A stretch of 47,805 nucleotides of DNA. It comes from Zetaproteobacteria bacterium CG1_02_55_237 (GTDB taxonomy: Bacteria; Pseudomonadota; Zetaproteobacteria; Mariprofundales; Mariprofundaceae). Positions 8,948 through 17,035 of this stretch are shown here, piece by piece. The DNA is taken from NCBI GenBank assembly GCA_001871195.1, contig MNXA01000024.1:1-47805 (forward strand), in the 5' to 3' direction. The translations under genes were made by a program, and so were the position numbers. Numbering within the stretch: the first letter of the stretch is position 1; every line of letters begins with the position of its first letter. The notes below the pieces were generated by a model. It saw only the letters and a program-made list of their open reading frames with translations. It searched no databases and was not told the DNA's origin.

Positions 8948-10879
8948 TTACTTCTTGTCGTCAACAACCTCGGCGTCGACCACATCGGCATCCTGTGCAT
9001 TGCTGTTGCCGCCCGATGAGGCGCCTGCATCAGCATCACTACCTGCCGCCCCGCCGGACGAAGCCTCAGCCTGCATCTGCTTGTAAACCTCTTCACCAAG
9101 CTTCTGTGACTTGGTCGCCAGATCCTCTTCGGCCGTCTTGATGGCCTCGATATCGTTGCCTTCCAGCTCTTTGCGGAGTGCAGCCAACGCATCCTCGATG
9201 GACTTGCGGGTATCCTCATCCACCTTGTCGCCATGCTCCTTGAGAGCCTTTTCCGTGGAATAGGCAAGCGCATCGGCACGATTCTTCGTTTCGATACCTT
9301 CCTTCAAGGCCTTGTCTTCCTCGGCATGCGCCTCGGCATCCTTCTGCATCTTCTCGATCTCTTCCTTGGACAGGCCGGAACCCGACTCGATGCGGATTGA
9401 GGCTTCCTTGGACGTACCCTTGTCCTTGGCATGCACATGCATAATGCCGTTGGCGTCGATATCGAAAGTCACCTCAATCTGCGGCATGCCTCGCGGCGCC
9501 GGAGCAACACCTTCAAGATTGAACACGCCGAGCATCTTGTTGGCATTGAAGATATCGCGCTCGCCCTGCGCTACCTTGATGGTCACAGCCGTCTGGTTGT
9601 CGGCAGCTGTTGTGTATGTCTGGCTCTTCTTGGTAGGAATGGTGGTATTCTTCTCAATGATGCGATTGAAGATACCGCCTTCCACCTCGATACCGAGGCT
9701 TAGGGGAGTGACATCCAGCAGCAGCACATCGGTCACATCGCCGGAAAGAACCGCGCCCTGAATGGCAGCACCGATAGCCACGACTTCATCCGGGTTCACA
9801 CCCTTGTGCGGCTCACGACCGAAGAATTCCTTCACCTTTTCCTGCACCAAAGGCATACGGGTCTGACCACCGACCAGCACAACCTCGTGAATCTCGGAGG
9901 CCTTCACACCGGCATCCTTGAGCGCCTGACGGCAAGGCTCGATGGAGCGATCCACCAGATCGGCAACCATGTTTTCATACTTGGCGCGGGTCAGCTTAAT
10001 CAGCAAATGCTTGGGGCCTGATGCATCAGCCGTGATGAACGGCAGGTTCACCTCGGTCTGGGTGCCGGAAGACAGTTCGATCTTGGCCTTTTCGGCAGCC
10101 TCTTTCAGACGCTGCAGGGCCAGCTTGTCGCTCATCAGATCGACGCCGCTTTCCTTTTTGAACTCGGCAGCCAGATACTGAATGATGCGCTGATCGAAAT
10201 CCTCGCCACCCAGGAAGGTGTCGCCATTGGTCGATTTCACTTCGAACACGCCGTCGCCGATTTCCAGCACGGAGATATCGAAAGTACCGCCACCCAGATC
10301 GTAAACTGCAATCAGATGGTTCTCTTCAGTCTTGTCCAGACCATAAGCCAGTGCCGAAGCTGTCGGCTCATTGATAATGCGCAGCACGTTCAGGCCTGCA
10401 ATCGCGCCGGCATCCTTGGTGGCCTGACGCTGCGAATCGTTGAAATAGGCAGGCACGGTAATCACCGCATCGGTGACCTTCTCGCCGAGATAGTCCTCTG
10501 CCGTCTTCTTCATCTTCTGCAGGGTGATGGCACTGATTTCCTGCGGGCTCATCTTCTTGCCGTCGACTTCAAGCCAGGCATCGCCGTTATCGGCGGTCAC
10601 CACAGGGTAGGAAACCAGATCCTTGTGATGCTGGGCTTCCTTTGAATTGGCCTTGCGACCGATCAGTCGTTTGACGGCATAAAAGGTCTTGTCCGGGTTA
10701 GTCACCATCTGCCGCTTGGCCGGTGCACCAACCAGACGCTCGCCATCCTTGGTAAAGGCCACAACCGACGGGGTGGTGTTATCGCCCTCGCTGTTGGGAA
10801 TGACCTTGGGCTTGTCGCCTTCCATCACGGCAACGCACGAGTTGGTGGTGCCGAGATCAATTCCGATTACTTTTGCCAT
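8948..10879 (-). CDS. dnaK: Chaperone protein DnaK (Hsp70)
   Basis: 643 residues, full length. It is the ATP-driven chaperone that binds unfolded polypeptides with DnaJ and GrpE. It begins [19 protein letters not shown] and has the Hsp70 signatures [19 protein letters not shown] (near residue 195) and [10 protein letters not shown] (near 340), the linker region [10 protein letters not shown], and a C-terminal tail rich in Gly/Ser/Ala ending [12 protein letters not shown]. The ribosome site GGAG precedes the ATG by eight bases (GGAGAAACTACAATG). A leader of about 100 nt separates it from an RpoH-type promoter that lies after grpE, so dnaK can be transcribed independently of hrcA-grpE. Confidence 0.99.
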   Translation of the reverse strand: MAKVIGIDLGTTNSCVAVMEGDKPKVIPNSEGDNTTPSVVAFTKDGERLVGAPAKRQMVTNPDKTFYAVKRLIGRKANSKEAQHHKDLVSYPVVTADNGDAWLEVDGKKMSPQEISAITLQKMKKTAEDYLGEKVTDAVITVPAYFNDSQRQATKDAGAIAGLNVLRIINEPTASALAYGLDKTEENHLIAVYDLGGGTFDISVLEIGDGVFEVKSTNGDTFLGGEDFDQRIIQYLAAEFKKESGVDLMSDKLALQRLKEAAEKAKIELSSGTQTEVNLPFITADASGPKHLLIKLTRAKYENMVADLVDRSIEPCRQALKDAGVKASEIHEVVLVGGQTRMPLVQEKVKEFFGREPHKGVNPDEVVAIGAAIQGAVLSGDVTDVLLLDVTPLSLGIEVEGGIFNRIIEKNTTIPTKKSQTYTTAADNQTAVTIKVAQGERDIFNANKMLGVFNLEGVAPAPRGMPQIEVTFDIDANGIMHVHAKDKGTSKEASIRIESGSGLSKEEIEKMQKDAEAHAEEDKALKEGIETKNRADALAYSTEKALKEHGDKVDEDTRKSIEDALAALRKELEGNDIEAIKTAEEDLATKSQKLGEEVYKQMQAEASSGGAAGSDADAGASSGGNSNAQDADVVDAEVVDDKK

Positions 10880-10984
10880 TGTAGTTTCTCCATTTTTAAC
10901 AATCCGGTTTCATTTATATTCTTTTCCGACTTCACCCCTGCAACGGAACTCTATTTACCGTTACGCATGCCGGTCATGTTCAGT

Positions 10985-11013
10985 TTATGGGGGTCGAAAA
11001 CAGGCAATTCAAG
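10985..11013 (-). promoter_or_regulatory. RpoH (sigma-32) type heat-shock promoter for dnaK
   Basis: Minus-strand CTTGAA (11013–11008), then about 15 bases, then CCCCATAA (10992–10985). This closely fits the known sigma-32 consensus CTTGAAA / CCCCATnT. It lies about 105 bp upstream of the dnaK start in the grpE–dnaK gap. Confidence 0.75.
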
Positions 11014-11046
11014 TCCTGTAGAAAAAAAATATTCAGGGGAAGCTAT

Positions 11047-11592
11047 TTAATCACTCTGCGCATCGGCCGGACCGGCAGAAACCAGCACCCTGGCCGGGCG
11101 AAGCAATCGCCCGTGCAGTTTGTATCCGGCCACATGCTGGGCCACCACAGTGCCTTCAGGCGCATCAGCCGGCATCTGCGACAGAGCTTCATGATTATGC
11201 GGATCAAAGACCTCTCCGACGGCATCAACCCTTTCCAGATGGAACTTCTTCATCATCTCATGCCAGCTGTCGAGGGTCAGCTTCACACCGTCACGCAACG
11301 CCTTTTCATTACCTTCGGCGACATCCAGCGCACGTTCCAGATTATCCACCACATCAAGCAGGGCCACGGCAAATTTCTCGATCCCGAATTTGTGCGCATC
11401 GGCGACTTCTCTTTGAGTCCGCTTGCGCAGGTTGTCCATCTCGGCATGCGTACGCAGCAGCCTGTCCTTCATCTCGGCCACTTCACAGCGCGCTGCTTCA
11501 AGCTCGTCATCCACCACAGCTTCATCATCAGAAAACTGATCTTCCGGCAGTGCATCATCCTCTGTCATATCCACATCATCCTTGTCTTTCAT
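11047..11592 (-). CDS. grpE: Nucleotide exchange factor GrpE
   Basis: 181 residues from the ATG at 11592. A TTG six bases upstream (11598) is also possible, since AGGAGG precedes it by six bases. It is a homodimer that releases ADP from DnaK. An acidic N-terminal tail is followed by a long coiled-coil helix (ARCEVAEMKDRLLRTHAEMD, NLRKRTQREV) and a C-terminal beta-domain with the family stretch VFDPHNHEALSQMPA and EGTVVAQHVAGYKLHGRLLRPARV. It lies directly after hrcA, whose stop nearly abuts it. Confidence 0.96.
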   Translation of the reverse strand: MKDKDDVDMTEDDALPEDQFSDDEAVVDDELEAARCEVAEMKDRLLRTHAEMDNLRKRTQREVADAHKFGIEKFAVALLDVVDNLERALDVAEGNEKALRDGVKLTLDSWHEMMKKFHLERVDAVGEVFDPHNHEALSQMPADAPEGTVVAQHVAGYKLHGRLLRPARVLVSAGPADAQSD

Positions 11593-11594
11593 GC

Positions 11595-12641
11595 TCAAGT
11601 CCTGCCTCCTAAAATTCTGCTAACCAGCCGGGCCGTACAATCCACAACCTGCAGCACACGGTCGTACTGCATGCGGCGGGGGCCAATAACTCCCAGGGTA
11701 CCGATGGTATTCATCGGCCCCTTATAGCGCGCCATGACCATGGAAACCTGTTCCATATCCACCATCGCATGCTCGCTGCCGATAAACACCCGCACGCCGT
11801 GCTCATCTTTCTCCACCTGCTCCATCAGATGCAGCAGTTGCTCCTTCTCATCAAAAGCGGCGAGCAATGAGCGCACGGTATCAATGACCCCGAATTCGGG
11901 CATATCCAGCAATTGTCGCTGGCCGCTGACAAACATATCGTCCTGCCGGTTTGTAGGGGCCTCGGCCCAACGTTTCAAGTCTTCGAGCAGGCGACGCACA
12001 TGCAACCTGTCCTGCTCCATTTCTCTGCGCAGTCGTATTTGCGCTTCCTGCAAATCACAATCAGCCAGCAATTCATTCAAACGCACGGAAACGGCACGCA
12101 GTGCCTTGTCGCTCAGTCCTTCGGGGCGGGCAATCAGCCGATTCTGCACTTCGTCGTTGGAGGTAACGATAACCGCCAGCACCTTCTCGGAGCTGACCCC
12201 GATCAAATCAATGCGCCGGATACGCGTCACGCCTGTTTCATGCACCCAGACTAGACCTGCATAACGGGTTAAAGAGGCCAGCTCATCGGTCGCCTTGCGC
12301 AGCAACTCGCCTTGCATATCCGCCTCACTCAAATGCCCGGAAAGCAGCTTCTCCATATGCCGTTCGATCTGCGGATCCCTGATCATCAGCGCATCAACAA
12401 AATAACGCAGGCCACGATCGGTCGGCACACGGCCAGCCGAGGTGTGCGGCGAAGTAAGCAAGCCCTGATGCTCAAGCTCGGCCATCACATTGCGAATAGA
12501 GGCCGGGCTTAGAGAAAGCTGGCCCTGTTCGGCAAGCGTGCGCGAGCCCACCGGCTGACCATTGGCCAGATAGGCGCGCACCACATCACCCAGTATCCGC
12601 CCATGCCGCTCGTTTAAATCACTGCTACCGTGTCGTTTCAT
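11595..12641 (-). CDS. hrcA: Heat-inducible transcription repressor HrcA
   Basis: 348 residues from the ATG at 12641. An upstream in-frame TTG at 12683 would place the CIRCE-like operator inside the coding region, so I prefer 12641 although its ribosome site is weak. The N-terminal winged helix (LNERHGRILGDVVRAYLANG, PVGSRTLAEQ, SPASIRNVMAELE) is followed by the GLLTSPHTSAGRVPTDRGLRYFVD signature and a GAF-like dimerisation region ending with IGTLGVIGPRRMQYDRVL. It binds CIRCE and represses chaperone genes. It heads hrcA-grpE, with dnaK-dnaJ downstream. Confidence 0.96.
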   Translation of the reverse strand: MKRHGSSDLNERHGRILGDVVRAYLANGQPVGSRTLAEQGQLSLSPASIRNVMAELEHQGLLTSPHTSAGRVPTDRGLRYFVDALMIRDPQIERHMEKLLSGHLSEADMQGELLRKATDELASLTRYAGLVWVHETGVTRIRRIDLIGVSSEKVLAVIVTSNDEVQNRLIARPEGLSDKALRAVSVRLNELLADCDLQEAQIRLRREMEQDRLHVRRLLEDLKRWAEAPTNRQDDMFVSGQRQLLDMPEFGVIDTVRSLLAAFDEKEQLLHLMEQVEKDEHGVRVFIGSEHAMVDMEQVSMVMARYKGPMNTIGTLGVIGPRRMQYDRVLQVVDCTARLVSRILGGRT

Positions 12642-12646
12642 CAGGT

Positions 12647-12673
12647 CTGGCACTCTAGCGCCATAGCTGCCAG
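12647..12673 (-). promoter_or_regulatory. Degenerate CIRCE operator upstream of hrcA
   Basis: Plus-strand CTGGCACTC, nine bases, AGCTGCCAG. The spacing matches CIRCE (TTAGCACTC-N9-GAGTGCTAA). One arm matches 7 of 9 consensus bases, the other about 4 of 9. It ends five bases before the hrcA ATG, the expected position for autoregulation. Confidence 0.5.
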
Positions 12674-12830
12674 TGACAATCAATCAGGGGCAAGACAAAT
12701 AGACCATATCTAATGCCCGGATAAGCATGCACACTGCGCCATCGGCAGCACTTCTGTATCCTAAAGATGTGCCTGCCTCCGGATAATCTGGCCGACTACG
12801 GATTGCAGCAAAGAATTCCGACAAAAGGTT

Positions 12831-12858
12831 TTGACATCCGGCAAGTGCTGCCTATACT
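12831..12858 (+). promoter_or_regulatory. Sigma-70 promoter of rplM-rpsI
   Basis: TTGACA (12831–12836), 16-base spacer, TATACT (12853–12858). This is near-consensus and sits about 45 bp upstream of the rplM ATG. It fits a strong ribosomal-protein promoter. Confidence 0.85.
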
Positions 12859-12910
12859 CCGGCGCCTTGTGAAAAACGGCCCGAAACGGTCAGCAATGGA
12901 GTATAAAAAC

Positions 12911-13342
12911 ATGCGTACTTGGACCTATAGTCCCGGAAGTGTGACCCGCGAATGGTATGTCATTGATGCCAATGACTTGGTGCTTGGCCGTCTGGCCACT
13001 CGCGCCGCCACCATTTTGCGCGGTAAACACCGCCCGCAATACACCCCGCACGCCGACTGTGGCGATCATGTGATCGTTATCAATGCGGCCAAGGTTCGCG
13101 TCACCGGACGCAAAGAAGCCCAAAAAGTTTATTACCGCCACTCGGGTTATGCCGGCGGCCTCTCCAGCATCACGCTTGAGAAGCAGCGCGAGCGTTTCCC
13201 GGAGCGCATCATCGAACTGGCTATCAAGGGAATGCTTCCAAAGACCCCGCTCGGCCGCGCGATGTTCAAAAAGCTCAAGGTGTATGCCGGGGAAGATCAC
13301 CCGCACACCGCCCAGCAACCCAAACCACTCAGCCTGGCATAA
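12911..13342 (+). CDS. rplM: 50S ribosomal protein L13
   Basis: 143 residues from the ATG at 12911, close to the usual 142. Earlier in-frame codons include the ATG at 12896 and a reading through the promoter, which is not credible. TGGAG lies nine bases upstream. The protein starts [20 protein letters not shown] and carries the L13 features [18 protein letters not shown] and [13 protein letters not shown], with [20 protein letters not shown] near the C-terminus. It is an early assembly protein of the large subunit. It forms the usual pair with rpsI, 15 bp downstream. Confidence 0.98.
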   Translation: MRTWTYSPGSVTREWYVIDANDLVLGRLATRAATILRGKHRPQYTPHADCGDHVIVINAAKVRVTGRKEAQKVYYRHSGYAGGLSSITLEKQRERFPERIIELAIKGMLPKTPLGRAMFKKLKVYAGEDHPHTAQQPKPLSLA

Positions 13343-13357
13343 CGGAGACCATTACCC

Positions 13358-13750
13358 ATGGCAGATACCATTTATCGCGGCACAGGCCGCCGCAAAAGCA
13401 GCACAGCACGTGTCATCATTCAGCCGGGTAGCGGCCGAATTGTGGTCAACGGCCGTGATGTCGCCAACTATTTCCCGGTTGAGATCGTGCGTCAGCATGC
13501 TCTCTCCCCGCTTGCTCTGACCCAGCTTGCCGGTCGTCTGGACGTTCGCGTCCTGGTGAACGGTGGCGGCACGTCCGGACAGGCAGGCGCCATCCGTCAT
13601 GGTCTGGCCCGCGCCCTGATCCTGTATGATGCAGGTCTGCGTGGACAGCTGAAGAAAGTCGGCATGCTGACCCGTGATCCGCGCGAAGTTGAGCGCAAGA
13701 AATACGGTCTGCACAAAGCCCGCAAGGCTCCGCAGTTCTCCAAGCGCTAA
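13358..13750 (+). CDS. rpsI: 30S ribosomal protein S9
   Basis: 130 residues, full length. It has the S9 signatures [19 protein letters not shown] and [19 protein letters not shown], and the invariant basic tail ending APQFSKR that reaches the P-site tRNA. GGAG lies upstream of the ATG. A perfect intrinsic terminator follows, closing the rplM-rpsI operon. Confidence 0.98.
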   Translation: MADTIYRGTGRRKSSTARVIIQPGSGRIVVNGRDVANYFPVEIVRQHALSPLALTQLAGRLDVRVLVNGGGTSGQAGAIRHGLARALILYDAGLRGQLKKVGMLTRDPREVERKKYGLHKARKAPQFSKR

Positions 13751-13772
13751 GCTTCGAGTACCGCACCAAATC

Positions 13773-13803
13773 AAAAGGGAAGGCTTCGGCCTTCCCTTTT
13801 TCT
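13773..13803 (+). terminator. Intrinsic terminator of rplM-rpsI
   Basis: A perfect 12-bp stem AAAAGGGAAGGC / GCCTTCCCTTTT with a TTCG tetraloop and trailing Ts, starting 22 bp after the rpsI stop codon. The A-run before the stem could let it work in the other direction as well. Confidence 0.93.
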
Positions 13804-13827
13804 TTGCCTTTTCCAGAGTCATTTCAC

Positions 13828-13869
13828 CACGAAGACACGAAGTACACGAAGTACACGAAGTACACGAAG
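13828..13869 (+). repeat. CACGAAG tandem microrepeat
   Basis: Five copies of CACGAAG start at 13828, 13836, 13845, 13854 and 13863. The last four have a 9-bp period (TACACGAAG). It lies in the non-coding stretch between the rpsI terminator and argC. I see no gene in this gap (13804–14229); it holds this repeat and the large hairpin element that follows. Confidence 0.9.
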
Positions 13870-13909
13870 AAAGGCGATTCAAGGGATTTGAGTTATAGAC
13901 TCTGACCTT

Positions 13910-14079
13910 GGGTCCCACTTGTAGCTGTGCCGGACCGGGCGCATACCCGGCGGGGCCTTGCGTAAAAAGAGGGAGATTCATTCCCGGTTTGCGCCCGCCG
14001 GGCATGTGTCCGGGCGGGGAATTCACAGCTACCCGTGGGTGCCCTTTCTTGCTTCTTCTTTGAGCACACAAAGAAGAAG
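13910..14079. repeat. Dispersed intergenic hairpin element, copy 1
   Basis: The outer arms GGGTCCCACTTGTAGCTGTG (from 13910) and CACAGCTACCCGTGGGTGCCC (to 14044) pair imperfectly across a GC-rich centre. A second stem CTTCTTCTTTG (14052–14062) / CAAAGAAGAAG (14069–14079) has a six-base loop. The same modules occur at 34322–34565. ORFs drawn through it are low-complexity artefacts of the element. It lies about 150 bp upstream of argC. Confidence 0.8.
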
Positions 14080-14229
14080 ATGTTTCATGGACATATCTCT
14101 TCAGGATGAGCTCCCGGTTCCTCGTGGAAGCATACGAAACGGGGGGAAAGTGAGCACATTGCACTTCGATTTTGGGACCACACAAGCCTCTCGGCTTGCC
14201 GAGGCGCGCCTGATGCGTAAGATGCCTGC

Positions 14230-15264
14230 ATGAAACAGATAGCCACAGCCATTCTCGGTGCCACCGGCTATACCGGAGCCGAGCTTATTCGCCTGATTGA
14301 TGCGCATCCTGCCATGCGTATCGCGCACCTTGGCGCGCATTCGCAGGCCGGCAAACTGGTTGCCGAAGTGCTGCCCGGCATCAGCGGCGCAGTATCGCAG
14401 ATGCAGTTGGCTGCTGCCGACACCCCGCTCCCTGCCGAGGTCGAACTGGTGTTCACTGCGCTGCCGCACGGTGCTGCTGCAGAAAGCGTGAAGAGTGCAC
14501 TCGATGCCGGTTGCCGGGTGGTCGATCTGTCGGCTGACTTCAGGCATCAGGATGCAGTCACCTATCGCGCAGCCTATGGCGTAGAGCATCCCTACCCCGA
14601 GTTGTTTGAACAAGCTGTGTTCGGCCTTTCGGAATGGGCCAGGGATGTTATTACCGGCACGAAACTGGTGGCCAATCCCGGCTGCTATCCGACCTGCACC
14701 CTGCTGCCGCTTCTGCCTCTGCTCAGGGCCGGTGTGCTGGATACCAGCCACATCATCGTGGATGCAAAATCCGGCACCTCGGGCGCCGGACGCAGTGCCA
14801 AAACCGAATTACTCTACTGCGATGCCAACGAAGGCGTGCGGGCCTATGGCCTGCCGCGCCACAGGCACGCCTGGGAAATGGAAGAATGGGCCGCGGCTTA
14901 CACAGGCCAGAATATTCATGTGAATTTCGTACCGCATATCCTGCCCATGACACGCGGTATGCTGGCTACCCTGCACCTGCGCGGCAGCGCGCCACAGGAC
15001 TGGCACGCCCTGCTTGCCGAGGCTTATGCCGGAGAGCCCTTCGTACGGGTATTGCCGCAGGGCTCCCTGCCTAGCACCAAGGGTGTGAGTGGAAGCAACC
15101 GTTGCGATATCGGCATAGCTGTAACCGGTCCTGAAAGTGCTGTTGTCATCAGCTGCATCGACAACCTGCTCAAGGGAGCATCCGGGCAGGCCCTGCAGAA
15201 TGCCAATATCATGCTTGGCCTCGATGAAACCCTTGGCCTGAGCGCGCAGGCGGTCTGGCCATGA
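14230..15264 (+). CDS. argC: N-acetyl-gamma-glutamyl-phosphate reductase ArgC
   Basis: 344 residues, full length. It carries out the NADPH-dependent reduction of N-acetylglutamyl phosphate, third step of arginine synthesis, in the cytoplasm. The nucleotide-binding loop is LGATGYTGAELIRL, the active-site cysteine is in NPGCYPT near residue 153, and SGTSGAGRSAK and HRHAWEMEE are family signatures. The ribosome site is weak. It stands after the intergenic hairpin element and heads a run that continues with the coiled-coil membrane protein and bactofilin. Confidence 0.97.
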   Translation: MKQIATAILGATGYTGAELIRLIDAHPAMRIAHLGAHSQAGKLVAEVLPGISGAVSQMQLAAADTPLPAEVELVFTALPHGAAAESVKSALDAGCRVVDLSADFRHQDAVTYRAAYGVEHPYPELFEQAVFGLSEWARDVITGTKLVANPGCYPTCTLLPLLPLLRAGVLDTSHIIVDAKSGTSGAGRSAKTELLYCDANEGVRAYGLPRHRHAWEMEEWAAAYTGQNIHVNFVPHILPMTRGMLATLHLRGSAPQDWHALLAEAYAGEPFVRVLPQGSLPSTKGVSGSNRCDIGIAVTGPESAVVISCIDNLLKGASGQALQNANIMLGLDETLGLSAQAVWP

Positions 15265-15277
15265 AGTGCAGAACCGT

Positions 15278-15314
15278 GAGCGTGTATTCAATGAGCGTGT
15301 ATTCAATGAGCGTG
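15278..15314 (+). repeat. 15-bp tandem repeat at the argC 3' junction
   Basis: Two perfect copies of GAGCGTGTATTCAAT (15278–15292, 15293–15307) and seven bases of a third. If the downstream gene started at the GTG at 15266, this would encode the repeat RVFNE twice. I prefer a later start. Confidence 0.85.
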
Positions 15315-15325
15315 CGAGTCTGAGT

Positions 15326-16060
15326 ATGTGGCACCGTCTCCTGAGGTTTCTGTTCAAAGGCTACCAGCTCATGTTGCTGGAGCCGGAGGGCGGTCACACC
15401 GTACGCCATATGCGCATCAATATTGCCTCAGTGCTGGGCATCGTATTAACCCTCTGCCTCGGCTCGGCAGCCTTGGTCTGGTATTACGCCCCGCAACAGA
15501 CTGAAGACCTTTCGGCTCGCTACTATCAGCTGCAGCAGCAGAACCATGACCTGCGTAACCAATTGGCAACCCGTGAGGGCGAACTGGCCGTGGCTATGCA
15601 ACAGATTGATGGGCTCAAGAATGAACTTTTGAACAGCCAGCAGCAAAACGAGGAACTCAGACAGTCGCAGAACATCTACGAAAGCATCCTCGAGGCCCGC
15701 AAATCAAGCGGCGTGCATATTCTGCGTGCCTCGGCACGCATCGAGGGTCGTGACCCGGCCATGGGCGGAAGCAAGCTGAGCTACACCATCGTGCTGGTAA
15801 AAGGTGGCAATTATCCACGTAGCGTTTCCGGCAGCGTGAGCATCGTTGCGCTTGGCGGAGATGGTCAGAAACAAACCCTGCAACTGGACCAGAAATCTGC
15901 GGAACTGCCATACATCATGGATACACATATATTTCTGGAAGGAAATGTGATCTGGCAACAAGACTGGCTTCCGGTCAAATTGCAGATTACCCGGATGAAT
16001 GCAAAGGGCGCTGAGCGCGACCAGATCGAAATCGATCTTGATGGAAATAAATCACAGTGA
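15326..16060 (+). CDS. Coiled-coil inner-membrane protein (DUF6776-like)
   Basis: 244 residues from the ATG at 15326. An in-frame GTG at 15266 would add a repeat-derived leader; neither start has a good ribosome site. One transmembrane helix lies near residues 32–54 (IASVLGIVLTLCLGSAALVW). A Gln-rich coiled coil follows (about 60–130: RYYQLQQQNHDLRNQLATRE), then a beta-rich periplasmic domain with about 120 residues. The length, layout and position between argC and a bactofilin resemble the DUF6776 family found in gammaproteobacteria. Function unknown; a membrane partner of the bactofilin is plausible from linkage alone. Confidence 0.75.
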   Translation: MWHRLLRFLFKGYQLMLLEPEGGHTVRHMRINIASVLGIVLTLCLGSAALVWYYAPQQTEDLSARYYQLQQQNHDLRNQLATREGELAVAMQQIDGLKNELLNSQQQNEELRQSQNIYESILEARKSSGVHILRASARIEGRDPAMGGSKLSYTIVLVKGGNYPRSVSGSVSIVALGGDGQKQTLQLDQKSAELPYIMDTHIFLEGNVIWQQDWLPVKLQITRMNAKGAERDQIEIDLDGNKSQ

Positions 16061-16072
16061 GCAGGAACCTGT

Positions 16073-16513
16073 ATGAAAGGATGGTGGAACATGAGATCAG
16101 CAACAGTGGATAACAACAATATTCAAACCATTATCGGGCAGCATGCCAGCTTTAAGGGCGAACTGAGTTTTGAGGGTGCCGTGCGTATCGATGGCAACTT
16201 CGAAGGTAATATCCGTTCCAGCAACGGTGGCACGCTGATCGTCAGCGAAGTGGCTAATATCACCGGTGAGGTGGATGTGCCCAACCTGGTATTGCATGGC
16301 ACCATCAGCGGCAATGTGCGGGCCAGCGAAAGCCTGAAGATGACCGCTACCGGTAAGCTAAGGGGCGATGTCGAATACCACATCATGTCGCTCAGCGAAG
16401 GCGCCTCGATCAATGGTCGTTGCAATCGCATCGATGATAAGAAGGCTGCGACAAACGAGCCTGGGAAAGGTGTGAAACTTCCTGCCGGAGACAGGCTCAG
16501 TCAGGTCGCATGA
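16073..16513 (+). CDS. Bactofilin (polymer-forming cytoskeletal protein)
   Basis: 146 residues. The core of short beta-helix repeats is typical of bactofilins: IIGQHASFKGELSFEGAVRI, DGNFEGNIRSSNGGTLIVSE, then ITGEVDVPNLVLHGTISGNV. The N- and C-terminal tails are short and charged. These proteins polymerise without nucleotides into membrane-associated filaments that position envelope or stalk machinery. AGGA precedes the ATG at 16073; an ATG at 16091 is an alternative. The stop overlaps the next gene (ATGA). Bactofilin/DUF6776 pairs occur elsewhere, so the association is probably functional. Confidence 0.9.
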   Translation: MKGWWNMRSATVDNNNIQTIIGQHASFKGELSFEGAVRIDGNFEGNIRSSNGGTLIVSEVANITGEVDVPNLVLHGTISGNVRASESLKMTATGKLRGDVEYHIMSLSEGASINGRCNRIDDKKAATNEPGKGVKLPAGDRLSQVA

Positions 16514-17028
16514 TTTTCCCCTATCGTCACTGGTCGCCGGACATCGATGCGTCGGCCTTTGTCGCCGACTCTGCCGAGGTGATGGGCAGGGTACGCATTG
16601 GGGCCGACTCAAGCATCTGGTATCAGTGCGTGCTGCGCGGAGATGTGCACGATATCCGCATCGGCGCGCGCAGCAATATTCAGGACCACTGTATGTTGCA
16701 CACCAGCCATAACGTTACGCCATGCGTGGTCGGTGATGACGTTACCGTCGGCCACCGGGTTATCCTGCATGGTTGCGAGGTTGAAGACGGCTGCCTGGTT
16801 GGCATGGGCTCAATTCTGATGGATCGTTCCCGCCTCGAATCCGGCTGCCTGCTGGCCGCAGGATCACTGGTGCCTGAGGGAAAGATTCTGCGTGGTGGCT
16901 ACCTCTATGCCGGATCGCCGGCACGCGAACGACGCGAATTGAATACTGATGAAATCGCCTTCCTGCGCACTTCCGCCTCTCGCTACGTTGCCCTGTCCAA
17001 AACCCATATCATCCAGCCCGCAAAGTAG
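16510..17028 (+). CDS. Gamma-carbonic anhydrase family protein
   Basis: 172 residues, the usual length of the YrdA/PaaY group. It shows a left-handed beta-helix of hexapeptide repeats (IGADSSIWYQCVLRGDVHDI, RIGARSNIQDHCMLHT) with the three expected metal-binding histidines in LHTSH, VGHRV and ILHGC. It may hydrate CO2 or be a metal-binding acyltransferase relative; many YrdA-type members have weak or no shown activity. The start overlaps the bactofilin stop by four bases, so it is translationally coupled. Confidence 0.92.
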   Translation: MIFPYRHWSPDIDASAFVADSAEVMGRVRIGADSSIWYQCVLRGDVHDIRIGARSNIQDHCMLHTSHNVTPCVVGDDVTVGHRVILHGCEVEDGCLVGMGSILMDRSRLESGCLLAAGSLVPEGKILRGGYLYAGSPARERRELNTDEIAFLRTSASRYVALSKTHIIQPAK

Positions 17029-17035
17029 GAACAAC

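Noticed and set aside
13352-14185. Minus-strand ORF of 277 codons covering rpsI and the hairpin element
   Set aside because: It is antisense to rpsI and reads through the terminator, the CACGAAG repeat and the intergenic element.
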